NCBI GenBank assembly: GCA_044378055.1 | Contig: JBILXY010000017.1 | Coordinates: 1 to 21,451 of the forward strand | DNA from: JBILXY01 sp044378055 | GTDB taxonomy: Bacteria > Patescibacteriota > JACMRA01 | Reading direction: 5' to 3' | Length of the DNA: 21,451 bases | Shown: positions 1 through 6,015 of the stretch, in pieces | How the letters are laid out: every line of letters starts with the position of its first letter | Numbering within the stretch: the stretch's first letter is position 1 | Program-made: the position numbers and the translations under genes | Notes under the pieces: generated by a model | The model's database searches: none | What the model was told of the DNA's origin: nothing | What the model saw: the letters and a program-made list of their open reading frames with translations, nothing else

Positions 1-101
1 GAAGATTAACAAGAATATGGGAAGTTAAAGCTAAAAGTTTTGAAACATTAGTCAAATTAAGACACTTAGTGCTTGCTTTAGGGAAATTAGACCTAGTTTA
101 G
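1..101 (+). CDS. 3' end of an unidentified gene (partial)
   Basis: Frame 3 is open from the left edge to a TAG at 99-101 and encodes 32 residues. It reads as a basic, leucine-rich helix containing LRHLVLALGKLDLV. The other two forward frames close within 30 bases. The start lies outside the window, so the product cannot be named. The base composition matches the neighbouring genes and the frame ends cleanly before a repeat-bearing spacer, which makes a genuine C-terminus plausible. A chance open frame of this length in AT-rich DNA cannot be excluded. Confidence 0.35.
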   Translation, partial: RLTRIWEVKAKSFETLVKLRHLVLALGKLDLV

Positions 102-269
102 GGTTAGGAGATTGGCGACAGGTTCTTTCGAAAAAATAATTTCTTAGCTTAAGTTGTTCCTGCTCTTTCCCAAAGTGTCCAAGTTATGCCATCTAAGGTT
201 CTTCGTGTGTATAAACCATTATCAGTGCCGTATGCAGTTTGAACTTGTTCATGTTTGCATAAGTTTATC

Positions 270-295
270 TTTTGGCGAGACAGGCTCGCCGCTAC
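270..295 (-). repeat. Short palindromic repeat, module A, copy 1
   Basis: On the reverse strand this reads GTAGC, then the hairpin GGCGAG-cctgt-CTCGCC (arms 274-279 and 285-290), then AAAA. It shares the GTAGC-GGCGA...TCGCC-A layout with copies near 2130, 2199, 2311, 7412, 11414 and 11957, but its inner arm bases differ and still pair. Confidence 0.7.
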
Positions 296-340
296 ACTAC
301 CCCCAAGCCTTTGTCTTGACCCCCTCCCTGGAAACATGTC

Positions 341-359
341 GGTTGAAGCAAGTTCAACC
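341..359. other. Perfect inverted repeat GGTTGAA-gcaag-TTCAACC
   Basis: Seven-base arms flank a five-base loop in the untranslated stretch before the Mur ligase gene. No T-run follows on either strand, so it does not look like an intrinsic terminator. It could be an operator or part of the repeat debris here. The rest of 102-426 holds only the decayed fragment and the module A repeat. Confidence 0.4.
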
Positions 360-426
360 TGCACCAGTTTACTTACCAGGGGTACTTTTTGGGTATACTT
401 TTCATCAGTTATAGAGTCATATTTAT

Positions 427-455
427 TTGACGAATTTGCTTTACATGTTTAAGCA
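427..455 (+). promoter_or_regulatory. Promoter of the MurF-like gene, probably leaderless
   Basis: TTGACG (427-432), a 17-base spacer, and TAAGCA (450-455), followed by only nine bases before the ATG at 465. Transcription would start at or next to the start codon. No SD sequence is present, which fits. Confidence 0.55.
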
Positions 456-464
456 TAGCCAATT

Positions 465-2108
465 ATGTCTCTAATTTCATTAATAACTATTTTCAGTTTA
501 ATATTAGTCTTAATTAGAAAGAATATTTATTTTTTGTTCTTGTGGCAGAAAAAAGAATACAGATTTGATAAATTCCTAGATTTAGTAAGGTCGCCAAAGT
601 TTTCGGCCGTTTTTTTAGATTGGTTTACTATATTTAGACTTTTGTGTTTCCTTTTGTTAATTTATTGGTTCCAATTTTCCACCCTAACTATCAATTTAAT
701 TCTTGTTTCCAGCCTTTTGGAAGTTTTACTTTTTTCTTATCAGGTTATTAAAAAAAGAGCACTTTTGCCAAAATTTACAGTAAAACTTAGTTTAATTGTA
801 GCTTTAACAATCGCCTTAAATTCTTTAATTGCCTCGGCTTTAATTACCCCAAACTTAACCGCAGGAAGTTATGTAAACTATGGAGGTTGGAATATTATGG
901 TTTTTGTAGTTGCAATCACTTTAATTCAGTCAATCTTACTTACGCCATTAATTATAGGCCTAGTAATTTTTATTTTAACCCCTGTAGATTTAATTTTAAA
1001 AAGCAGAATTGCTTATACCGCCAAGCTAAAAAGGTTAAATAACCCAGATCTTAAGGTGATTGGAATTTCTGGAAGTTACGGAAAAAGTTCCACCAAAGAA
1101 ATTTTGTTTCAACTACTTTCAACTAAATATAAAGTGGAAAGAACTTTTAAGAATCATAACTCTACCCTCGCTGTGGCTAGAAGAATTATCAACCTAAGTA
1201 CAGATATTCAATTTTTCCTTAGCGAAATTGGTGCTTACAGAAAGGGCGACGGCTACGATCAGTGTAAATTTAGTTTACCTAATACAAGTATTATAACTGG
1301 GCTAAACAATCAGCACTATGCTTTGTTTGGCGGAAAAAAGCAGATTATTGAAGGGGAAAGCGAATCTTTAGAGTTTCTAAAGAAGGGAGATACCGCCATT
1401 ATTAACTGGGATTCTAAATGGTGCCACGAAATTGTTGTTCCAAAAGGAATTAAGATTATAAAATACGGTTTTTCAAAAGATGCTAATCTTAAAGCAGAAA
1501 TAGTTAAGAGTAATTTGAGCGGTACGGTTTTCAAAGTTTACTGGCAGGACCAAGTTTTCAACCTTAAAACTAATTTAGCCAGCACTGGGAATATTCAAAA
1601 TATCTTGGCCTCCCTAGCCTGTTGCCTAGTTCACAATTTGGATTTAAACTCTAAGGAAATATCTAAAACCTTGTTAAACTTAACTACTCCAGAAGGTACC
1701 TTACAAATTCAACCTATTGAAAATGGATATATAATCGACGATTCATACAATGCAAATCTGGATGGCGTTTTAAATGCTTTAGAGTTATTAAAAAACTGTA
1801 AGGAAGATAAAGTTCTAGTTCTAGACGATATTATTGAACTAGGTCAAGAAAGCGTTGCTAGCCACCTTAAAATTGCCGAAGAAATAAATTTAATTAAGCC
1901 AAATCTAGTTGTGCTATCGGGTAAGGATTATTCTAAACTAATCCAAGAATATTTAGCCGATAAAGGTTTCCCGGCCGAAAATATCATTCTTGCTAATCCA
2001 AAGAATTTACAACCAATTTATCAAGCTATTAAGAAAATGAAGTCTAAGAAAACAATTTTCCTATTCGAAGGCTTCAATTCCAGAAAATACTTCCAAATAG
2101 CAATGTAG
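465..2108 (+). CDS. MurF-like Mur ligase with an N-terminal polytopic membrane domain
   Basis: The 547-aa product has two parts. Residues 1-180 form several hydrophobic segments (about 3-18, 54-90, 107-127 and 143-175). Residues 195-547 form a Mur ligase. The ATP-binding loop is GISGSYGKSSTKE (200-212). A following TSIITGLNNQHYALFGG stretch matches the central-domain region that binds ATP and metal, and DDSYNANLDG matches the MurF signature D-x-Y-N-A-N-P. Classical MurF adds D-Ala-D-Ala to UDP-MurNAc-tripeptide and is soluble, so the membrane domain suggests work on a lipid-linked substrate or scaffolding of wall synthesis; that is inference. The start follows a TTGACG box by 32 bases and has no SD. 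The gene ends in TAG and is followed directly by repeats. The Mur ligase family is secure; the exact substrate is not. Confidence 0.85.
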   Translation: MSLISLITIFSLILVLIRKNIYFLFLWQKKEYRFDKFLDLVRSPKFSAVFLDWFTIFRLLCFLLLIYWFQFSTLTINLILVSSLLEVLLFSYQVIKKRALLPKFTVKLSLIVALTIALNSLIASALITPNLTAGSYVNYGGWNIMVFVVAITLIQSILLTPLIIGLVIFILTPVDLILKSRIAYTAKLKRLNNPDLKVIGISGSYGKSSTKEILFQLLSTKYKVERTFKNHNSTLAVARRIINLSTDIQFFLSEIGAYRKGDGYDQCKFSLPNTSIITGLNNQHYALFGGKKQIIEGESESLEFLKKGDTAIINWDSKWCHEIVVPKGIKIIKYGFSKDANLKAEIVKSNLSGTVFKVYWQDQVFNLKTNLASTGNIQNILASLACCLVHNLDLNSKEISKTLLNLTTPEGTLQIQPIENGYIIDDSYNANLDGVLNALELLKNCKEDKVLVLDDIIELGQESVASHLKIAEEINLIKPNLVVLSGKDYSKLIQEYLADKGFPAENIILANPKNLQPIYQAIKKMKSKKTIFLFEGFNSRKYFQIAM

Positions 2109-2129
2109 CGGAGAAGTTTACAAACCACC

Positions 2130-2262
2130 GTAGCGGCGATCGCGGATCGCCATAGGCAAAACGTAGGCTATTCTCCCTTGTAAAGGGTGTGGAGGGTCGT
2201 AGCGGCGACGACCGCGTCGCCATGGCAAAACGGCAAATAACCCCGTTACTTCGTAACAGCCC
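2130..2262 (+). repeat. Composite hairpin repeat, copy 1 (two module A hairpins plus module B)
   Basis: In order: module A hairpin GGCGATC-gcg-GATCGCC (2135-2151); CCCTT-gta-AAGGG (2175-2187); a second module A hairpin GGCGACG-accg-CGTCGCC (2204-2221); and GTTAC-ttc-GTAAC (2245-2257). The ends match the composite at 11414-11533, including an identical 30-base block at 2233-2262 and 11504-11533. It begins about 20 bases after the Mur ligase stop. No protein-coding frame is credible in 2109-2383. Confidence 0.8.
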
Positions 2263-2310
2263 ATTAGAGGAGAATTGGTTTTCGTGTAATTATTGCATTA
2301 GCGGCTTTAT

Positions 2311-2332
2311 GGCGACGTAGTCGTCGCCTCTA
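2311..2332 (-). repeat. Short palindromic repeat, module A, reverse-oriented copy
   Basis: On the reverse strand: GTAGA, then GGCGACG-acta-CGTCGCC, a seven-base-pair stem (2311-2317 with 2322-2328). It uses the same outer arm as other copies, with ACG in place of ATC inside, matched on both sides. Confidence 0.75.
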
Positions 2333-2347
2333 CATCAATTTTATGGC

Positions 2348-2377
2348 TTGACCATATAATTTTTGCAAGCATAAATA
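2348..2377 (+). promoter_or_regulatory. Promoter of the glycosyltransferase gene, probably leaderless
   Basis: TTGACC (2348-2353), an 18-base spacer and TAAATA (2372-2377), then six bases to the ATG at 2384. The spacing matches the other TTGAC boxes ahead of leaderless starts here. A TATAAT string inside the spacer (2355-2360) has no matching -35 box. Confidence 0.5.
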
Positions 2378-2383
2378 GGTATA

Positions 2384-3655
2384 ATGACAGATAAGAAATT
2401 AAACATACTTATCCTTACTTGGGAATTGTACCCAATGTTTGCAGGTGGCTTAGGCTTTTTAGCAAAACATGTTGTAACCGAGCTTAAAAATCAGGGTCAC
2501 ACAGTTACGGTTGCCTGCCCCTACATTCCTGTTGATTTAAAAGCTAAAGTGAAAGCTATTGACTTAAGCCCTGAAATTAAAGAATTAGCCACAGAAGGTT
2601 TAACAATAAAAAACTTAGACTTTAAACTAGATTATTTTAGAGCCAAAGGTACAAGCCAGCACAAAACTTGGTCAGACTTGTTTTCTAGCACACAGGCAAA
2701 AAAGAAAAAAATTAATTTATATCCGAACTCTACACCCATCATAACTAAAGCCTTTGCCTTGGCTGTAGAAAAACTTGTAAAAAAAAGCAATTTTGATATT
2801 GTAATTGGCATGGACTGGGAAACTATACCTAGCTTCGTTCAATTAAGAAATTCAAGTAACATCCCTTTTGTTTTCTATATCAACGCAACAGAATTTGATA
2901 GAAACATTGGTAAATTTGGCGGTTCAGCCAGAATTATTGCCAACATGGAACGCGATACATACATCAAGGCTGATGGAATTGTAGCTATTTCAGAAATTTC
3001 TAAAAAAATGCTGAATAATTTCTGCAATATTCCGAATTCCAAAATTCAAGTTATCTACAACGATTTAGACTTCACACCTATTGATTTAGATATACCCGAT
3101 TTAGAAAAAGGTAAAAATGTTTTGTTCATTGGCAGAATGGAAAACCAAAAGGGAATATCTTTTTTGCTGGAAACTGCTTCTAAGGTAATTCAAGTTGATC
3201 CACAGGTAAAGTTCATAATTGCAGGCGACGGAGCCAAAATGGGTTCAACAATTCTTGCTGTAGCTGAAAAAGAATTAGAAAAAAATATATTATTTACTGG
3301 TTGGCTGGATAGCGAAGATAAAAAAAGACTTTACGCCAGCTGCGATTTATTTGTAATGCCAAGCCCAAGTGAACCATTTGGATTAACTGCCCTTGAAGCT
3401 ATTCGCTCTAAATTACCAGTTATTGCCTCTAATACTTCTGGTTTTATTGGAATAATTCCTTCCACACCAACTTTCGATTATTACGACACTCAGGCTTTTA
3501 CTCAGCAAATATTATTTTATTTGGGAAACAAAACTGCCAAAGACGATTTACTTAAAAAGCAGGAAGAAGAATTATCTAAACATTCCTGGGCCGATCAGAT
3601 TAAAAAACTTACAAATTATCTGGCTCAAATAATTGAAGAGAAAAAAATTAATTAG
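2384..3655 (+). CDS. Glycogen/starch-synthase-like glycosyltransferase (GT-B fold, GT4/GT5 type)
   Basis: The 423-aa protein has the two-domain GT-B layout. The N-domain opens with LTWELYPMFAGGLGFLAKHV (residues 11-30), whose GGLG loop corresponds to the sugar-nucleotide-binding KxGGL loop of glycogen synthases, and IGMDWE (141-146) matches their H-D-W region. The C-domain has FIGRMENQKG (248-257), with the Arg and Lys that contact the donor diphosphate, and EPFGLTALE (330-338), the E-x7-E nucleotide-sugar motif. The expected reaction is transfer of glucose, or another hexose, from a nucleotide sugar onto a growing glycan. The protein is about 50 residues shorter than bacterial GlgA. The next gene starts three bases after its TAG and encodes a GH57-like protein, which supports an alpha-glucan role. 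Donor and acceptor cannot be read from the sequence. Confidence 0.85.
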   Translation: MTDKKLNILILTWELYPMFAGGLGFLAKHVVTELKNQGHTVTVACPYIPVDLKAKVKAIDLSPEIKELATEGLTIKNLDFKLDYFRAKGTSQHKTWSDLFSSTQAKKKKINLYPNSTPIITKAFALAVEKLVKKSNFDIVIGMDWETIPSFVQLRNSSNIPFVFYINATEFDRNIGKFGGSARIIANMERDTYIKADGIVAISEISKKMLNNFCNIPNSKIQVIYNDLDFTPIDLDIPDLEKGKNVLFIGRMENQKGISFLLETASKVIQVDPQVKFIIAGDGAKMGSTILAVAEKELEKNILFTGWLDSEDKKRLYASCDLFVMPSPSEPFGLTALEAIRSKLPVIASNTSGFIGIIPSTPTFDYYDTQAFTQQILFYLGNKTAKDDLLKKQEEELSKHSWADQIKKLTNYLAQIIEEKKIN

Positions 3656-3658
3656 TTT

Positions 3659-4726
3659 ATGAATAATGTAAAAAATATAAGTTTATATTTCTCCAAGTTG
3701 GATCGGTATAAAATTGAACCACTGCTGGATATATTAAACCACCCAGACAGTAATTTTGTTGATGTAGAATTAAGCAAAAGGCTTTTTAAACAAGATTTGG
3801 AAGAAAAATTCGAACCAATTATAGATTTTTTAATTCAACAAAAAGTTGAGGCAAATTTAATTATTACAGGAAACTTTATTCAATCGGCTTCTGAACTGCG
3901 CCCTAGCATAATTAAAAAGATAAAAAAATTAGCTGATGCTAAACAAATTACAATCGTGGCCAACGCCTTCTATGGAAATGCAGTAACTAGCTTGTTTAAT
4001 TCGGCTTGGTGGTCTGCAACTGTTATAAACTCTATCAAAACTATTCAATATCATTTAGGCCTAGATGCTGAAATGGTTTTTATTCCACAATTATTCCGTG
4101 AACTTGAACTTGAAAGAATAACTGAAGCCACCAAAATTACAGCTTTTTTATGTAGGCAGAAAGGTGACAGGCAAATTGAGTTCAGTTTAAAATTATCTGA
4201 ACTTAGAAGATTTGAAGGGAAAAAAGTTAGTTGGCTTAAATCAAATTTAGATCAAGAATGTAATTTTTATTTCGAACCTGATAATCAATTCTTTGATATT
4301 AATAGCCTAAGTTTAGGAAAAAAGTCTTTAGATTTAATTATAAAATCTTTAAACATGAAATTAGGTTTAGCCAGCACAACCGCTATTTTAAGGCCAAAGA
4401 TTACCAGATTAAATAGTTCCAACAAAGTAAGATTAAACGACGGATATTCACTTGCCCTTTTCACACCAATGGCCAGAGCAATAATTCGTTTATGGGCCTA
4501 TGGAAGTACAGTTATTTTAAGCGAACACAGCCAAAATCCTTCTCCTTTTAGCCAAGAACTTTTCTACAACTTCGCTGCTCTACAAAACGACGACTTCCTT
4601 TTCTATTTAAAACCAGAAAATTACGCAGGAAAAGAAAAAATAAACTTCACCTCCCCATACGAAGCCTTCGTAAACATGCAATCAGCAGTAAAAAAATCCG
4701 AAATAATTCTAAGACACAAAATCTAG
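3659..4726 (+). CDS. GH57-like protein, probably catalytically inactive
   Basis: The 355-aa protein follows the GH57 pattern in order but lacks the usual active-site signatures. There is no N-terminal H-x-H-Q-P motif. The GH57 region 2 counterpart is around residues 66-114 (LIITGNFIQSASELRP and ITIVANAFYGNAVTSLFN), without the usual histidine. The region 3 counterpart is FIPQLFRELELERITEA (141-157), where the nucleophile Glu of the common P/T-E motif appears as Gln144. The C-terminus INFTSPYEAFVNM (328-340) matches the typical GH57 end. It sits three bases after the glycogen-synthase-like gene with no SD of its own, so the two are surely cotranscribed and probably coupled. It may be a non-catalytic partner or a glucan-binding subunit. 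The family call rests on motif order and could be wrong. The loss of catalytic residues depends on that alignment. Confidence 0.6.
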   Translation: MNNVKNISLYFSKLDRYKIEPLLDILNHPDSNFVDVELSKRLFKQDLEEKFEPIIDFLIQQKVEANLIITGNFIQSASELRPSIIKKIKKLADAKQITIVANAFYGNAVTSLFNSAWWSATVINSIKTIQYHLGLDAEMVFIPQLFRELELERITEATKITAFLCRQKGDRQIEFSLKLSELRRFEGKKVSWLKSNLDQECNFYFEPDNQFFDINSLSLGKKSLDLIIKSLNMKLGLASTTAILRPKITRLNSSNKVRLNDGYSLALFTPMARAIIRLWAYGSTVILSEHSQNPSPFSQELFYNFAALQNDDFLFYLKPENYAGKEKINFTSPYEAFVNMQSAVKKSEIILRHKI

Positions 4727-4751
4727 GTTCGTAAGGCATATTACCGAGCCA

Positions 4752-4800
4752 GTCATCCTGAATTTAACCAAGCTGTCATCCTGAATTTATTTCAGGATCC
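4752..4800. repeat. REP-like palindrome: partial plus complete copy in tandem
   Basis: A partial copy (GTCATCCTGAATTT, 4752-4765) is followed by a complete one (4775-4800), whose ATCCTGAA and TTCAGGAT arms pair around a short loop. The same element recurs at 9189-9214 and, with C and G substitutions, at 17330-17355. All copies are intergenic. Confidence 0.75.
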
Positions 4801-4850
4801 AAAATGCAAAGTATCCAATAATAAGACAATCAACAGTAAGTTTTTCGGCC

Positions 4851-4886
4851 AAAAATTAAGAGTTCCAGCATTTACTAGAACTCTTA
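4851..4886 (-). terminator. Intrinsic terminator of the 77-aa gene
   Basis: On the reverse strand, TAAGAGTTC and GAACTCTTA arms (4878-4886 and 4857-4865) form a nine-pair stem with a 12-base loop, followed by AATTTTT. It lies just after the stop at 4894. Confidence 0.75.
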
Positions 4887-4893
4887 TTAGATA

Positions 4894-5127
4894 TTAAATT
4901 TGAGTAAAACCTTCAGGTGCATTTTCGTCAGCAATGTGACTATGACCTGCAAGTCCAGGATTTTTTACTGCAACCAGTCGGCGACAGTTTCCAATATTCT
5001 TAGCCCAAAAAGTATGGACAGGGAAATGTGACATCCAGTTTTCCATCTCTACGGTGTAAGGTCCTCCAACTTCGTAATCTTTAACTTCAATTTCTCTGTC
5101 GTTTGAATCAAAATTTCTATCAGTCAT
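4894..5127 (-). CDS. Small hypothetical protein, 77 aa
   Basis: I do not recognise the product. It is acidic at the N-terminus, soluble, and rich in aromatic and His residues (MENWMSHFPVHTFWAKN, HSHIADENAP), with a single Cys. A complete transcription unit supports it as a real gene: promoter TTGCTA-17-TTTAAT at 5165-5193, SD sequence AAAGGA (5137-5142) nine bases before the ATG, and a strong terminator right after the TAA. This arrangement is shared with the 36-, 119- and 159-aa genes and differs from the larger housekeeping genes. No catalytic motif is visible. Confidence 0.75.
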   Translation of the reverse strand: MTDRNFDSNDREIEVKDYEVGGPYTVEMENWMSHFPVHTFWAKNIGNCRRLVAVKNPGLAGHSHIADENAPEGFTQI

Positions 5128-5164
5128 GATTAACTATCCTTTCTAGACTTATTCTTACCATCTG

Positions 5165-5193
5165 ATTAAAGCACATAAAATTACATTTAGCAA
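5165..5193 (-). promoter_or_regulatory. Promoter of the 77-aa gene
   Basis: Reverse strand TTGCTA (5188-5193), a 17-base spacer and TTTAAT (5165-5170). This leaves a leader of about 30 bases carrying an SD sequence. Nothing further is seen in the rest of 5128-5307. Confidence 0.5.
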
Positions 5194-5307
5194 GTGATTG
5201 TACCCGTTCACTATTGATATTAAGTACGATGCCTTCTAAAAACATAATCTCGTTTTAGTGTTCATGATCGTTGTTCAGACTCCCAGTCTCCATATTTAGA
5301 ATGACAC

Positions 5308-5640
5308 CTACACTCCTCCCCGCCAAGAATAAACCTCCATATCCACAGTAGAATCTGGAATTTCAATTCCTTCAGCTCGCAGAAGTTCTATCTGCAAATT
5401 TCCCCTAAAACCCAGCTTTAAAGCCGAAATATAACCTTGTTTATTCACCACCCGCTGCCAAGCATATTGTTTCATTTCCTCCTCAGTCATTCCCGATAAA
5501 ATCCTTCCAGCAATCCATCCAGAAATACCTACTTTTGTCCCAATTTCCCCATAACTTAAAACTTTCCCAGCAGGAATTTTATTGACTTCGAATAAAAGTT
5601 GTTGCTTTAGATTTTCAGTGGAATTGCTTTCAATAGACAT
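5308..5640 (-). CDS. Alkyltransferase-like protein (ATL), DNA alkylation damage recognition
   Basis: The 110-aa product is the C-terminal DNA-binding domain of O6-alkylguanine-DNA alkyltransferase. Visible elements are KIPAGKVLSYGEIG (21-34, including the base-flipping Tyr30), AGRILSGM (44-51, with the finger Arg46) and the active-site-like AWQRVVNKQGYISA (60-73). The acceptor Cys of the P-C-H-R-V motif is Trp61 here, the replacement that defines ATL proteins. These bind O6-alkylguanine without removing the alkyl group and pass the lesion to nucleotide excision repair. The EVYSW stretch near the C-terminus also fits the family. uvrA is about 7 kb away, so the excision partner is encoded nearby. 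The start is an ATG without a clear SD; upstream TATAAC sits nine bases before it with a poor -35 box. Confidence 0.85.
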   Translation of the reverse strand: MSIESNSTENLKQQLLFEVNKIPAGKVLSYGEIGTKVGISGWIAGRILSGMTEEEMKQYAWQRVVNKQGYISALKLGFRGNLQIELLRAEGIEIPDSTVDMEVYSWRGGV

Positions 5641-5770
5641 AATTTTGAGGTTATAACTCTGATAAAAAGAAGTAAATATTTTTCAAGCAAATCGGCAAGA
5701 CATAAAAAAAATTGACGAGTCCTTATTAAATCAGTTTCAATCATTTTAAGACAAGAGGGAAATATAAGTT

Positions 5771-5923
5771 ATGGCAAAAACCAAAACTAGAAACGGTTCA
5801 GGCATGCCAGATAATAATGACGGCAATGTTGAAGTTGTCGTCGTCTGCTCAAACATCAATTGCCCGCTTCCAAGATTAGGCTATTGCACACGACAGCAAT
5901 GCAATACTAGTTTTAGTGAGTAA
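5771..5923 (+). CDS. 50-aa cysteine-rich peptide
   Basis: This small gene encodes 50 residues: a basic N-terminus (MAKTKTRNGSG), an Asn/Asp-rich linker, then a hydrophobic VEVVVV strand and four cysteines at 26, 31, 39 and 44. The spacing is symmetric: C-x4-C-x7-C-x4-C. It could bind a metal or form two disulphides, or it could be a precursor of a modified peptide. No maturation gene is adjacent, so none of these is established. Support for a real gene: a GAGG element 12 bases before the ATG, a possible TTGACG box at 5712-5717, and a strong dedicated terminator 20 bases after the TAA. It is divergent from the ATL gene. Confidence 0.6.
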   Translation: MAKTKTRNGSGMPDNNDGNVEVVVVCSNINCPLPRLGYCTRQQCNTSFSE

Positions 5924-5943
5924 TCATCAAATCTTTACCGTAC

Positions 5944-5973
5944 CTGCCACCAAGATGTGTGGCAGTTTTTTTT
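5944..5973 (+). terminator. Intrinsic terminator of the 50-aa peptide gene
   Basis: CTGCCAC (5944-5950), an eight-base loop, GTGGCAG (5959-5965), then eight T residues. It is the clearest intrinsic terminator in the window. Confidence 0.9.
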
Positions 5974-6015
5974 ATAGCAGCTTTGTAATAATTAGCTAAC
6001 AAGGACAACTATACC

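Larger units (their letters stand above)
149..439 (-). pseudogene. Decayed fragment resembling a lectin/propeller-blade repeat, interrupted by a palindromic repeat
   Basis: One reverse frame stays open for 97 codons to a TAA at 149-151 but has no credible start: it opens after a stop, and the only early initiation option is an internal GTG. Its last 30 residues contain GTDNGLYTRRTLDGITWTLW. This G-T-D-N-x-L-Y-x-R then D-G-x-x-W-T-x-W pattern resembles the blades of PLL-like/tectonin-like surface lectins. The middle of the frame is encoded by the short repeat at 270-295, so that part is not protein-like. I read it as the remnant of the C-terminus of a larger surface protein. The blade resemblance is from memory of the pattern and has not been searched. 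Confidence 0.3.

Noticed and set aside
2137..2145. GCGATCGC string identical to the cyanobacterial HIP1 octamer
   Set aside because: It occurs only as part of the module A hairpin, and other copies replace it with paired alternatives, so it is not an independent HIP1 site.
2130..2332. CRISPR array in the repeat cluster
   Set aside because: There are no regular spacers, the copies vary in orientation and spacing, and no cas genes are present.
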